A stretch of 64,000 nucleotides of DNA from Microbacterium sp. LWO12-1.2 (GTDB lineage Bacteria > Actinomycetota > Actinomycetes > Actinomycetales > Microbacteriaceae). The notes below the pieces were generated by a model that did not search any database, was not told the origin of the DNA, and saw only the letters and a program-made list of their open reading frames with translations. Below are positions 1 to 8,027 of this stretch, in pieces (within the stretch, counting starts at the first letter, position 1; the number at the start of each line of letters is the position of its first letter). The translations under genes were made by a program, and so were the position numbers. The stretch spans positions 4,003,502 through 4,067,501 of the forward strand of contig NZ_JBEGII010000001.1 in assembly GCF_040675875.1 (NCBI RefSeq). Direction: 5' to 3'.

Positions 1-2
1 CT

Positions 3-764
3 TCGCAGGTGCTGCTCATCGCGGATGGCGCCGACGAGCTCGGCACGCTCTGGCTCGGTGCCAACGCCGGGCGCCTCTTCGTGATCGATCTCGCCTTCTC
101 GATCGCGCCGTCGACGTCGCAGGGCGACGAGATCGTGGCAGCTCTCCGGGCCATCGCAACAGGAGAGGAGGCCTCGCTGATCAGCATCGGACTGTTCCCG
201 CAGGATGCGGAGGGGCGTCGTCTCGTCGAAGGGCGGGGCTTCCGCGTCGCCTCCATCCAGATGCTGCTCGAACCGCTGCCCGACAGGATCGTCGCCGATC
301 ACGTGATCGTGGCGCCGATGACCCCGGAGCGCTACCCGAGTTTCGCCACCGCGTCCGAAGCGGCGTTCGCGGTGGACCTCGCTGAGTCCGGCCGGTACAC
401 CCCCGAGGAAGCCGTCGTGGAATCTCGGCGGCAGTTCGTGCTGGAGCTCCCCGAGGGGCTGGACACGCCAGGGCAGGAGCTGTTCACGGCCACGGTCGAC
501 GGGGTCGAGGTCGGCATCCTCTGGATCGGGATGCGGGATCGAGGGGGTCGCCCCCACGCCTTCATCCTCGACGTCGAGGTCGCTGCGGATCACCGACGGA
601 AGGGGTACGGGCGGGAGCTGATGCATGCGACGGAGCGCGAAGCGCGCCGGTTGGGTGCCGGCTCGGTCGGCCTGCACGTGTTCGGTTTCAACGATGCTGC
701 GGTCACGCTGTACGAGGGGCTGGGATACCGGCGACTCGAGGAGCAGTTCATCCTCGACCTCTGA
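3..764 (+). CDS. GNAT-family N-acetyltransferase (tandem GNAT, 5' end outside window)
   Basis: The frame is open to the left edge, so the true start lies outside the window; residue numbers count from the GTG at 9. Residues 105-251 form a full GNAT domain: the acetyl-CoA loop HRRKGYG is at 195-201, and the C-terminal part FNDAAVTLYEGLGY is typical of motif B. Residues 1-90 look like the second half of another GNAT domain, so this is probably a tandem-GNAT protein of about 300 residues. The family moves an acetyl group from acetyl-CoA to an amine; the substrate cannot be read from the sequence. The next gene follows after about 80 bp on the same strand. Confidence 0.8.
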   Translation, partial: SQVLLIADGADELGTLWLGANAGRLFVIDLAFSIAPSTSQGDEIVAALRAIATGEEASLISIGLFPQDAEGRRLVEGRGFRVASIQMLLEPLPDRIVADHVIVAPMTPERYPSFATASEAAFAVDLAESGRYTPEEAVVESRRQFVLELPEGLDTPGQELFTATVDGVEVGILWIGMRDRGGRPHAFILDVEVAADHRRKGYGRELMHATEREARRLGAGSVGLHVFGFNDAAVTLYEGLGYRRLEEQFILDL

Positions 765-842
765 GATACGACATGCCAGCGGGGTTGTGACGCCCGGAGG
801 CTGCGAGGGAATACCCGAGCGCCCACGGCGTTGGCCCCACAC

Positions 843-1484
843 ATGACAACTCTCGGAATCATCGGTGCAGGACACATCGGATCGCAGGTCGCGCGTGTGG
901 CGGTCGCCCACGGCTACGACGTCGTGATCTCCAACTCGCGCGGACCGGAGACGCTCTCCGCGCTCGTCGAGGAACTCGGGCCGCGGGCACGGGCTGCGAC
1001 GGCGGTGGAAGCCGGCGAGGCAGGCGACGTCGTCGTGGTCACGGTTCCGCTGCGTGCGCTCGACCAGGTTCCGGTCGAGCCCCTCGCCGGAAAGATCGTG
1101 CTGGACACCAACAACTACTACTTCGAGCGCGACGGACACATCGAGGCACTCGACAAGGGTGAGACCACGACATCCGAACTCGTGCAGCAGCACCTTCCGA
1201 CCTCGAAGATCGCGAAGGCGTTCAACCACATCTATGCGGCCGACATCACCACCGACGGCGCGCCCGCAGGCACGGAGAACCGTCGGGCGCTCGCGACGGC
1301 GGGCGATGACGCCGAAGCCGTCGCGTTCATCACCGCCTTCTACGACGAGATCGGATTCGACACGGTGAACGTCGGCCCGTTGAGCGAGTCCTGGCGCGTC
1401 GAGCGCGACCGCCCGGCGTACGTCGTGCGCCAGAACGCGGCGGAGCTCGAGGCCAACCTCGCGATCGCGAACCGTCTTCCCTGA
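843..1484 (+). CDS. NADPH-dependent F420 reductase-like oxidoreductase
   Basis: This 213-residue protein starts with a Rossmann fold: GAGHIG sits at residues 8-13, followed by a second-strand SNSRG, the arrangement used for NADP phosphate binding in F420H2:NADP oxidoreductases and related ProC-like proteins. Length and fold match the pfam03807 group. Residues such as NNYYFERDG and AFNHIYA are typical of the stand-alone actinobacterial branch, most of which have no assigned substrate. ATG 843 is preferred to the upstream TTG at 831 because the fold begins directly after it. A GC-rich hairpin lies just downstream. Whether it uses F420 is unknown. Confidence 0.75.
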   Translation: MTTLGIIGAGHIGSQVARVAVAHGYDVVISNSRGPETLSALVEELGPRARAATAVEAGEAGDVVVVTVPLRALDQVPVEPLAGKIVLDTNNYYFERDGHIEALDKGETTTSELVQQHLPTSKIAKAFNHIYAADITTDGAPAGTENRRALATAGDDAEAVAFITAFYDEIGFDTVNVGPLSESWRVERDRPAYVVRQNAAELEANLAIANRLP

Positions 1485-1501
1485 GTTCTCGGCTCGGGAT
1501 G

Positions 1502-1534
1502 AAGGGGGAGGTCGTCGACGGCGGCCTCCCCCTT
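1502..1534 (+). terminator. Hairpin terminator after the reductase gene
   Basis: A perfect 10-bp inverted repeat, AAGGGGGAGG and CCTCCCCCTT, is separated by 13 bases, starts 17 bp after the stop codon and ends in TTCT. It likely ends transcription of the 843-1484 gene. Confidence 0.6.
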
Positions 1535-1603
1535 CTCGTGGGTAGCGTGACGGGATGGGATACCAAACTTGTCCCCGGTGCCGCCGAGTGAGAGAATCGC
1601 GGG

Positions 1604-2260
1604 ATGACGGCGGCGGGGGCTACCGGCGAACTCGAGTCGGTCAGGGTCACGCGAATACTGCGCGATGACATCATTCTCGGGCGCCGCGCGCCAGGATCCC
1701 GGCTCGTCGAGCGCGACATCGCTGCCGAACTGAACGTCTCCAGGCTGCCGGTGCGGGAGGCGATCCGCGCGCTGGTGAGCGAAGGTGTCGTCGTGGCACG
1801 CCCGCGCACCTGGGCGGTCGTGCGCGAGTTCACTCATCGCGACATCAAGGACTTCGCAGAGGTACGTGAAGCGATCGAGACGCTCATCTTCGTCTTCGCC
1901 GCCGAGCGCCACGATGAGGCGGGGATCGCCCGACTTCGCGCGGCGTACGAGCGCGAGCGGGACGCGGCGGCGACGGGCGACGCCGAGGGCGCGCGTATCG
2001 CTGCCGCGGAGTTCCATGAGATCGCGGCCGAGCTGGCGGGCAACGAGATGCTGGGCGAGCTCATCGCTGTATTCATCACCCGTCTGCGCTGGCTCTTCGG
2101 GCAGCACGACGATCTGCCGGCGATGGCGGAGGAGCACCGCGTCATCCTCGAGACTTTGGCCGCGCGTGACGTCGAATCGATCCGGACGCTCATCCCGCAG
2201 CACCTGGCGAACGGGCAGGCCGTCGCAGAGCGTCGACTCGCCAACGGCTACCAGATCTGA
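1604..2260 (+). CDS. GntR-family transcriptional regulator, FadR/FCD subfamily
   Basis: This is a 218-residue repressor-type regulator. Residues about 12-75 form a GntR winged helix with the diagnostic run LVERDIAAELNVSRLPVREA. Residues about 85-210 form an all-helical FCD ligand domain, with the EVREAIE helix and a FHEIAAELAGN segment that usually supplies metal- or ligand-binding residues. FCD regulators respond to small carboxylates or sugar acids; the ligand is not predictable here. The gene stands alone between two forward units, so it may regulate a distant target or the reductase upstream. Length is normal for the family and the start ATG has no competing upstream candidate. Confidence 0.85.
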   Translation: MTAAGATGELESVRVTRILRDDIILGRRAPGSRLVERDIAAELNVSRLPVREAIRALVSEGVVVARPRTWAVVREFTHRDIKDFAEVREAIETLIFVFAAERHDEAGIARLRAAYERERDAAATGDAEGARIAAAEFHEIAAELAGNEMLGELIAVFITRLRWLFGQHDDLPAMAEEHRVILETLAARDVESIRTLIPQHLANGQAVAERRLANGYQI

Positions 2261-2382
2261 CGTCGGTCGGGACGGGAAGCCACCTGGTGTCGCCCGCGAG
2301 CGGGGGACGTCACGCCACAATCGCTATATATTGATGCGTATCGGAATCGTTCCGGAACTGTCGCGTTGTCCTGGGGAGCGAG

Positions 2383-2628
2383 ATGCGGGGTCTTGCTGTC
2401 GCTGTAGGAAGCCTGCTGCTGGCGGGCGGAGCGGTGCTCGTCGTGATCGCCGATCAGGAGCGTGCTGCGGCGCTGGATGAGGTCAAGGCCCAGGTCGTCA
2501 AGACCCAACAGCTGTTCGACGACGCCCGTGCGCAGAATCTTCGGCTGGCGGAACAGCTCACAGCCCTCCGGTCCCAGATCGCCGAGCAGGATGCCACGCT
2601 CTCCGACTCCACGGGGTTCCTGCAGTGA
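2383..2628 (+). CDS. Small membrane-anchored coiled-coil protein
   Basis: This 81-residue protein of unknown function has an N-terminal membrane segment at residues 4-24 and then a hydrophilic heptad-rich helix at 28-75 (for example AQNLRLAEQLTALRSQIAEQ), predicted as a coiled coil facing outwards. A good ribosome site, GGGGAGCGAG, precedes the ATG. Its stop overlaps the next gene by 4 bp (GTGA), so the two are translationally coupled and probably work together. The downstream product has a similar anchor and coiled coil, which suggests the two proteins pair in the envelope. No known family recognised. Confidence 0.65.
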   Translation: MRGLAVAVGSLLLAGGAVLVVIADQERAAALDEVKAQVVKTQQLFDDARAQNLRLAEQLTALRSQIAEQDATLSDSTGFLQ

Positions 2629-3497
2629 TCCGTCGACTCGTATCGGTCTCCGTCGCGGTCGCCATGGTGCTCTCGGTCGGCATCCTGGCCCGCGCGAACG
2701 GCCTCGACGCCGAGCGCGCGGAGGCCGTCGCAGAGCTCACCGCACTCGCCGACACCACCCGCACCGCGCTGCAGCGCACGGACTACCTCGAAGGGGCCGT
2801 CGAGCGTGCCGAGGAGGATACCGCGGACCGAGCCGCTGTGCTCGAGGTTCGTCCGGCGTTCCTCACGGAGATCACCGCCTTGAGCACGGCGTTGGCCGGT
2901 GCGAAGGGCAAAGTCGACACCGCGGCGCATCGGGCCGCAGCCCTGTCGGCGCAGCAGACCGTGCTCGATGAGCGCGCCGACCCCGACACGGTGAAGAACG
3001 CCACCGCCACGGTGCACGCGCTCACCGCGAAGGTCGGCGAAGAAGTCGCCACCTGGCAGGCCGTCCAGCTCGCGCAGAGCGCGGGCCCCGGCGGGCCGGC
3101 ATGGAGCACGAGCGGACCCGACGGCTACGCACGGGTGCGTGCCGCACTCGACCGCGTCGGCGGCGGGGGCGTGGGGCTCTACGAGTCATCCTCGTGCGCG
3201 GGGGGCAACGCGCCCGCGTGCGCGAACAGCAGCGGCTACATCAAGTACCGTGCCGACATCGCGAACTGGAGCGAGGGCCGACTCAACTGGGCGATGGCGC
3301 ACGAGCTCGCGCACATCTATCAGTTCCGGGTCTGGGGTGCGCTGAACTCGTCAGGGGCGTATCACTCGATGTTCGGCGGCGATCCGGAGTTCCTGGCGAA
3401 CTGCATGGCCGTCGTGCGCGGCTACCCCGGCGGCGTGGGCTGCAACGGCGATCAGCAGGCCTGGGCCTCTGGTATCTGGGTCGGCGCAGTGCGCTGA
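2625..3497 (+). CDS. Secreted or membrane-anchored HExxH metallopeptidase-like protein
   Basis: This 290-residue exported protein has a signal or anchor segment at residues 5-24, a helical coiled-coil stalk at about 28-150, and a C-terminal catalytic-like domain. HELAH at 226-230 is a zinc-binding HExxH motif, and Glu256 in GGDPEFLAN is a reasonable third ligand, giving a gluzincin-like arrangement. Cysteines 191, 199, 260 and 273 suggest two disulfides, consistent with work outside the cell. It starts with GTG overlapping the upstream small gene by 4 bp. Sequence and architecture are not those of a named peptidase family I can place; substrate unknown. Confidence 0.65.
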   Translation: MIRRLVSVSVAVAMVLSVGILARANGLDAERAEAVAELTALADTTRTALQRTDYLEGAVERAEEDTADRAAVLEVRPAFLTEITALSTALAGAKGKVDTAAHRAAALSAQQTVLDERADPDTVKNATATVHALTAKVGEEVATWQAVQLAQSAGPGGPAWSTSGPDGYARVRAALDRVGGGGVGLYESSSCAGGNAPACANSSGYIKYRADIANWSEGRLNWAMAHELAHIYQFRVWGALNSSGAYHSMFGGDPEFLANCMAVVRGYPGGVGCNGDQQAWASGIWVGAVR

Positions 3498-3530
3498 GCG
3501 CAGGCCCGGCACTGTCCCACTGGGTCGCGA

Positions 3531-4070
3531 TCAGACGCGCGTGAGGGGGAAGTGCGGTGTCGGCGGTAGCTCGACGTCGATCGTGTCTCCGGCGGCCACG
3601 GTTCCGCCGCGGGAGATGATGCCCATGACCCCGGCGAGTCGGACGACGCGGCCCTCATCATCGGTCGTGATCACCTGCTTGAGCAGGCCGGACTGGAAAT
3701 CGTTGATCTGCTGGCACGGGTTGCGGAGGCCTGTGATCGTCACCACCGCATCGCCGAAGTGCAGTCGAGCGCCGACAGGAAGTGCCAGCAGGTCGATATC
3801 CCTGGTGGTGATGTTCTCGCCGAGTTCACCGGGTACGACGCCGTGACCGCTCGCGCGCAGCTGGTCGAACAGTTCTTCATGGATCAGGTGCACCTGTCGC
3901 AGGTTCGGCTGCGACGGGTCTGCAGCCACCCGTGAGCGGTGCTGTACGGTTGCGCCGCAGTGCGCGTCCCCTTCGACACCGAGCCCCTCGAGGAGTGTGA
4001 TCGACTCACGTGTCAGCTTGCTGAAGGTGTGCGAAGCATGGGAATGAACTGCGACAACCCGAGGAGCCAT
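3531..4070 (-). CDS. MOSC domain-containing protein
   Basis: This 179-residue stand-alone MOSC domain carries the family landmarks GVEGDAHCG (31-39), GELGENITT (81-89) and the conserved sulfur-carrying Cys119 in NPCQQI. MOSC proteins handle molybdenum-cofactor-linked sulfur or reduce N-hydroxylated compounds (YiiM-like). The single-domain form here is closest in layout to YiiM. It converges on the HExxH gene with a 33-bp gap and has no molybdenum genes nearby, so its substrate is open. Confidence 0.85.
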   Translation of the reverse strand: MAPRVVAVHSHASHTFSKLTRESITLLEGLGVEGDAHCGATVQHRSRVAADPSQPNLRQVHLIHEELFDQLRASGHGVVPGELGENITTRDIDLLALPVGARLHFGDAVVTITGLRNPCQQINDFQSGLLKQVITTDDEGRVVRLAGVMGIISRGGTVAAGDTIDVELPPTPHFPLTRV

Positions 4071-4128
4071 GTCTCGATCGTTTCACGAAACATCGGGACT
4101 CTCGACCGCTCGCCTTCCGTGGCACGCG

Positions 4129-4968
4129 CTACCGCAGCGGTGTGGTGGTGTCGATCGCCTCGCGCAGCGGGCCACGCATCACGCGCCAGTACGCCGACGG
4201 AGCCACCCGCACGAGCACGTCGATGAGTCGCGCTTCACGCCCGACCATCGTCCGGCCGCGTCGGCGCTTCGTCGCCTGCACGATCCGGGCCGCAGCGTCG
4301 GCGGGCTCGGTGTGGTACATCGCTGCCTGCGCCTCGGCGGCTCGTGCGGCGACAGCGGGGTCGATCGCGGCGGCGTACCTGCCGTGCAGGATGATGCCGG
4401 TGCGCACACCGGCCGGATACACCGCGCCGACCGAGACCGAGGTTCCCTCCAGCTCGTGCCGCAGCGCCTCCGAGAACGCGCGTACGGCGAACTTGCTCAT
4501 CGCGTAGGGGATGCGCCCCGCCGGAGAGGCGAGCGCATAGACGCTGGCCAGGTGCGAGATATGGGCGGCCGGTGCCTTCCGCAGCGCCGGCAGCAGGGCC
4601 TTGGTGATCGAGACGGTGCCCCAGAGATTCACGTCGGTCAGCCAGCGCATCTCCTCCATCGTCAGCTGATCGAGATTGCCGAGCATCGACGAGCCGGCGC
4701 ACGTGATGAGGGCGTTGATCCGCGGATGCGCGGCGGTGATCTCGGCGGCGGTGGCGAATACGGCGTCGTCATCGCGGAGGTCGACCACGTGGGTGGTCAC
4801 CGTGGTGCCGCTCAGCCCCGCGGCGACCTCGGCGAGAGCGGCGGCATTGTGGTCGATCAGCGCGAGATGCGCGCCTTCGACCGCGAGTAGCCGGGCGATC
4901 GACGCGCCCATGCCGCTGGCCGCACCGGTGATCACGGTCGTGCTCCCGGCAAGGTGGAGGTGCTTCAT
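4129..4968 (-). CDS. Short-chain dehydrogenase/reductase (SDR)
   Basis: This classical SDR of 279 residues has the cofactor motif TGAASGMG at 14-21, a CAGS turn near 90, catalytic Ser142 and the YAMSK active site at 155-159. Asp39 after the second strand favours NAD(H). The C-terminal tail beyond residue 240 is longer than in minimal SDRs and basic (TKRRRGRTMVG), as in actinobacterial SDRs of the ketoacyl-reductase-like group. It likely oxidises or reduces a hydroxyl/keto group on an unidentified metabolite. It is divergent from the gene at 5100 and 58 bp upstream of the MOSC gene on the same strand. Confidence 0.85.
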   Translation of the reverse strand: MKHLHLAGSTTVITGAASGMGASIARLLAVEGAHLALIDHNAAALAEVAAGLSGTTVTTHVVDLRDDDAVFATAAEITAAHPRINALITCAGSSMLGNLDQLTMEEMRWLTDVNLWGTVSITKALLPALRKAPAAHISHLASVYALASPAGRIPYAMSKFAVRAFSEALRHELEGTSVSVGAVYPAGVRTGIILHGRYAAAIDPAVAARAAEAQAAMYHTEPADAAARIVQATKRRRGRTMVGREARLIDVLVRVAPSAYWRVMRGPLREAIDTTTPLR

Positions 4969-5099
4969 GCTTCTCCTTCTGGCGCGCGGCGGTGCGCGTC
5001 GTCTGGGTGGTCGTCGGGCCGGGTGAGATCCCGATCCGAACCATTCTGTCCGACGCTTCGAGCAAGCGATACCGGTACGCTCGTGAGGAGGAGGTACCG

Positions 5100-5681
5100 G
5101 TGGGACGGACAGCGGATGCCATCGCTGAAGGTGTCGCGATCGCGACCGCTGCAGCGCGCCTGGCCGTCAAGAATCACATCCTCGTCGGCACGATCGCCGA
5201 GAACGGAGTCTTCGACACCGACAAGTACATCGACGACGCCCGAGAGGCATTGCGCGCGATGGCCGAGGAGTCCGAAGAGGCCGCAGCGAACGTGACCGCT
5301 CTGCGCAAGAGGGCGCGCGGTCGCCACTCCGACCCGTCCGGTACGCACGACTACCGCGACCGCGATGTGCGCAATCTCCGTCGCAGGGCGAAGCAGTCCA
5401 GCGGCGTCGCCGCGAAGCTGCGTGACGTGATGCAGGACCGCGACCAGCTGCGCGTCATCGTCGAGGAGGCTCGTGAGGCGGCCTGGGCCGACGTGCGCCA
5501 CAACCTCGACCGCCGACTGCGGGTCGAGGGGATGCGTCCGGATCAGGACCCCGATTACGACCGCATGCGCGAGGCGCGGATGCAGGCGCTGCGGCTCGTC
5601 GATCTGCAGGCGCTGTCGTCGCAGCAGCGCGCCAAAGCCAAGCGCAAGAAGAAGCAGAAAGCCGACGCCGAGGCCGAGTGA
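5100..5681 (+). CDS. Conserved hypothetical helical protein
   Basis: This 193-residue protein has no family I recognise. GTG 5100 is chosen because GAGGAGG lies a few bases upstream; the frame is open further upstream to 4992, but that stretch crosses the divergent promoter region. The product is almost entirely alpha-helical and highly charged, with no signal peptide or membrane segment, and ends in a lysine-rich tail followed by an acidic tip (KRKKKQKADAEAE). Similar proteins appear common in this family of bacteria. A cytosolic, possibly nucleic-acid- or ribosome-associated role is only a guess from the basic tail. Confidence 0.6.
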   Translation: MGRTADAIAEGVAIATAAARLAVKNHILVGTIAENGVFDTDKYIDDAREALRAMAEESEEAAANVTALRKRARGRHSDPSGTHDYRDRDVRNLRRRAKQSSGVAAKLRDVMQDRDQLRVIVEEAREAAWADVRHNLDRRLRVEGMRPDQDPDYDRMREARMQALRLVDLQALSSQQRAKAKRKKKQKADAEAE

Positions 5682-5747
5682 GGCCCCGTTTCGCTTTCCC
5701 GTCGCGACTGTTGTAGGCTGTTCTACGGCCCGCTGAGCGGTCCAGGA

Positions 5748-5820
5748 GCGCCCGTAGCTCAATGGATAGAGCATCTGACTACGGATCAGAAGGTTAGGGG
5801 TTCGAGTCCCTTCGGGCGCA
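5748..5820 (+). tRNA. tRNA-Arg (anticodon ACG)
   Basis: A 73-nt cloverleaf: the acceptor stem GCGCCCG (5748-5754) pairs with CGGGCGC (5813-5819), with A5820 as discriminator. The anticodon stem TCTGA/TCAGA encloses CTACGGA, with ACG at 5781-5783; the T-arm contains GGTTCGAGTCC. CCA is not encoded. A TAGGCT -10-like hexamer lies about 35 bp upstream. It reads CGT-type arginine codons after wobble-A deamination. Confidence 0.96.
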
Positions 5821-5828
5821 CATCAGTT

Positions 5829-5860
5829 GAAACGGCTTCCACTTCGGTGGAGGCCGTTTC
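5829..5860 (+). terminator. Hairpin terminator after tRNA-Arg
   Basis: GAAACGGCTTCCAC and GTGGAGGCCGTTTC form a 14-bp stem with one mismatch around a TTCG tetraloop, beginning 9 bp after the tRNA. The UUCG loop and length make this the strongest simple terminator in the window. Confidence 0.8.
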
Positions 5861-5883
5861 TGCGTTAACGGCTCCTTTTTCCG

Positions 5884-5937
5884 AGGGGTCAAGACACGCC
5901 GCGCCCGCGGTCGAGGCAGCGGCGTGTTCTGACCCCT
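5884..5937. repeat. Intergenic inverted repeat, copy 1 (hybrid copy)
   Basis: The arms are AGGGGTCAAGACACGCCGC (5884-5902) and GCGGCGTGTTCTGACCCCT (5919-5937). They pair except for two adjacent positions. The left arm has the CAAGAC form seen in copy 3, while the right arm has the CAGAAC form seen in copy 2. It lies between tRNA-Arg (+) and LysR (-), that is, between convergent transcripts. Confidence 0.85.
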
Positions 5938-5947
5938 GAGGGTCGGG

Positions 5948-6889
5948 CTACCCGAGCAACTCCACCCCGAACCCGGCCACCACGGCGCGCAATTCGGCGA
6001 GGTAGCGCTGCGCCTGCTCGGTGAGCGGGATGGCGGAGTGGTCGATCCATCCGATCTCGATCCGCTCATCGATGTCGAGCGGGATCGCGACGATCTCCGG
6101 GTCGAGGTCGTCGCTGATGATGCCTGTGGAGATCGTGTAGCCGTCGAGTCCGATCATGAGGTTGAAGATGGTGGCGCGGTCCGCCACCCTGATCTCCTGC
6201 TTGCTCGACAGGGTGGAGAGGATCTCCTCGGCGAAGTAGAACGAGTTGTTCGCGCCCTGGTCGAAGGTGAGCCGCGGCAGGTCGGCGAGATCGTCGAGCG
6301 TGACGTGATCTCGCGCGGCGAGCGGGTTCTTCCGCGAGATGAAGATGTGCGGGTCGGCGAGGAAGAGCGGATGGAACGCGAGCCCTGAATCCCGGAGGAG
6401 CTTGTCGATGACGTTCCGGTTGAAGTCGTTCCGGTACAGGATGCCGAGCTCACTGCGGAGCGTGCGGACATCCTCGATGATCTCCCACGTGCGCGTCTCC
6501 CGCAGCGAGAACTCGTACTCGGCCGCATTGCTGCCCTTGACCATGCGCACGAAGGCGTCGACCACGAAGGAGTAGTGCTGCGCCGAGACGCCCAGCAGGC
6601 GTCGCGACGGTGCCCGACCGAGGTAGCGCTGCTCGAGCAGGGCCACCTGCTCGGTGACCTGCCGCGCATATCCGAGGAACTCCACCCCCTCTGTGGTGAG
6701 CGTCACTCCGCGGGCCGAGCGGAGGAAGAGAGTGCGGCCGATCCGCGTCTCCAGATCCTTCATCGCCGCCGACATCGTCGGTTGGGAGACGTAGAGCAGG
6801 TCCGCGGCCGCGCTGATCGACCCCTCCGCGGCGACCTCGATGAAGTAGACGAGCTGCTGCAGGGTGATGCCGTTGGATCCGCGAGCCAT
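5948..6889 (-). CDS. LysR-family regulator, likely of the mesX-mesD genes
   Basis: This full-length 313-residue LysR regulator has an N-terminal winged helix (about residues 8-66, with EGSISAAADLLYVSQPTMSA as recognition region) and a periplasmic-binding-like effector domain from about 95 to 300. It is transcribed away from the MesX/MesD methionine synthase genes across a 126-bp gap, the classical arrangement in which a LysR protein represses itself and activates the divergent operon in response to a pathway metabolite. Control of methionine synthesis is an inference from position. A 12-bp palindrome in the gap is a candidate site. The gene ends next to an intergenic inverted repeat. Confidence 0.85.
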   Translation of the reverse strand: MARGSNGITLQQLVYFIEVAAEGSISAAADLLYVSQPTMSAAMKDLETRIGRTLFLRSARGVTLTTEGVEFLGYARQVTEQVALLEQRYLGRAPSRRLLGVSAQHYSFVVDAFVRMVKGSNAAEYEFSLRETRTWEIIEDVRTLRSELGILYRNDFNRNVIDKLLRDSGLAFHPLFLADPHIFISRKNPLAARDHVTLDDLADLPRLTFDQGANNSFYFAEEILSTLSSKQEIRVADRATIFNLMIGLDGYTISTGIISDDLDPEIVAIPLDIDERIEIGWIDHSAIPLTEQAQRYLAELRAVVAGFGVELLG

Positions 6890-6911
6890 AGGTGGATCCT
6901 ATAACAATGCA

Positions 6912-6923
6912 TAGCCGCGGCTA
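6912..6923. promoter_or_regulatory. Palindrome in the LysR-mesX divergent promoter
   Basis: TAGCCGCGGCTA is a perfect 12-bp palindrome 23 bp from the LysR start and 93 bp from mesX. Its position suits a LysR autoregulatory site, though it lacks the textbook T-N11-A spacing. Confidence 0.35.
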
Positions 6924-7015
6924 CTTACCCGATATCCGCGCCCTGCCTGCACGATGGAAGCACAGACTTCCGCGCGGCCGATTCCGGCCGATCACAGCTA
7001 TCAGATGGGCCGCTC

Positions 7016-8008
7016 ATGGCGAACGAATTCACGTTCAACATCTCCACCACCCGCTTCGACGAGGACTACGCGCCCTCCGAGAACTCCCGCATCACCACGA
7101 ACTTCGCCAACCTCGCCCGCGGCGAGCACCGCCAGCAGAACCTCCACAACGCGCTGACGATGATCGAGCGTCGATTCAACTCCCTCGCTCACTGGGACAA
7201 CCCCACCCAGGACCGCTACGGCGTCGAGCTCGAGATCGTCTCGGTCGAGTTGGAGTTCTCCACGGGCGATGAGGACAAGGCGTTCCCGCTGCTCGAGGTC
7301 CTCGACATCCAGATCGTCGACCGGGTCACCGGCGCACGTCATCACGGGATCGTGGGCAACAACTTCTCGTCCTACGTGCGCGACTACGACTTCAGTGTGC
7401 TGCTGCCGGCGACCACAGAGGCTGCGGGCAAGTTCACGCTTCCCGTCGAGTTCGGCGTGCTGCACGGCAAGCTGTTCCAGCACTTCCTCGCCTCGGACGC
7501 GTATCAGGAGCGGTTCTCGAGCTCGCCCGTCATCTGCATCAGCGTCTCGACGAGCAAGGAGTACCAGCGCACCGCGAACCACCACCCGGTCCTCGGCGTG
7601 GAGTATCAGCAGAACGACTACTCCCTCACGGATGAGTACTTCGGCAAGATGGGTCTGCAGGTGCGCTACTTCATGCCCCCCGGAAGCGTGGCGCCGCTCG
7701 CGTTCTACTTCAAGGGCGACCTGCTGAACGACTACTCGAACCTGCAGCTGGCCGGCACCATCAGCACGATGGAGACGTTCCAGAAGATCTATCGTCCGGA
7801 GATCTACAACGCGAACGCGGCGGCGGCACACGTCTACCGGCCGACGCTCGATCAGCAGAACTTCTCGTCGACGCAGATCGCGTACGACCGCGTCGAGCGC
7901 AGCCAGCTCGCCAGTGCGCAGGGCAAGTACACGGAAGAGCACTTCATGAAGCCGCACCAGGATGTTCTCGATCGCTGGGCCGCCGATTACCCGACCCCGG
8001 TCGCCTGA
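7016..8008 (+). CDS. mesX: MesX-type protein (DUF1852), partner of MesD methionine synthase
   Basis: This 330-residue DUF1852 protein lies directly upstream of a MetE-C-terminal-like protein, separated by 19 bp. From published work on folate-independent methionine synthases, DUF1852 (MesX) is required together with MesD to methylate homocysteine by a route that does not use methyl-folate; its exact chemistry is not settled. The sequence is soluble, with no signal peptide, cysteine motif or cofactor signature I can name, and is rich in Phe/Tyr. The family name rests on the whole-protein pattern and the neighbour, which fit well. Expression is probably set by the divergent LysR regulator. Confidence 0.8.
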   Translation: MANEFTFNISTTRFDEDYAPSENSRITTNFANLARGEHRQQNLHNALTMIERRFNSLAHWDNPTQDRYGVELEIVSVELEFSTGDEDKAFPLLEVLDIQIVDRVTGARHHGIVGNNFSSYVRDYDFSVLLPATTEAAGKFTLPVEFGVLHGKLFQHFLASDAYQERFSSSPVICISVSTSKEYQRTANHHPVLGVEYQQNDYSLTDEYFGKMGLQVRYFMPPGSVAPLAFYFKGDLLNDYSNLQLAGTISTMETFQKIYRPEIYNANAAAAHVYRPTLDQQNFSSTQIAYDRVERSQLASAQGKYTEEHFMKPHQDVLDRWAADYPTPVA

Positions 8009-8027
8009 ACTGCGGAGCATCACGGAC

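Noticed and set aside
5748..5820. tRNA-Arg as an integration site
   Set aside because: No integrase nearby and no repeat of the tRNA 3' end seen in the window.
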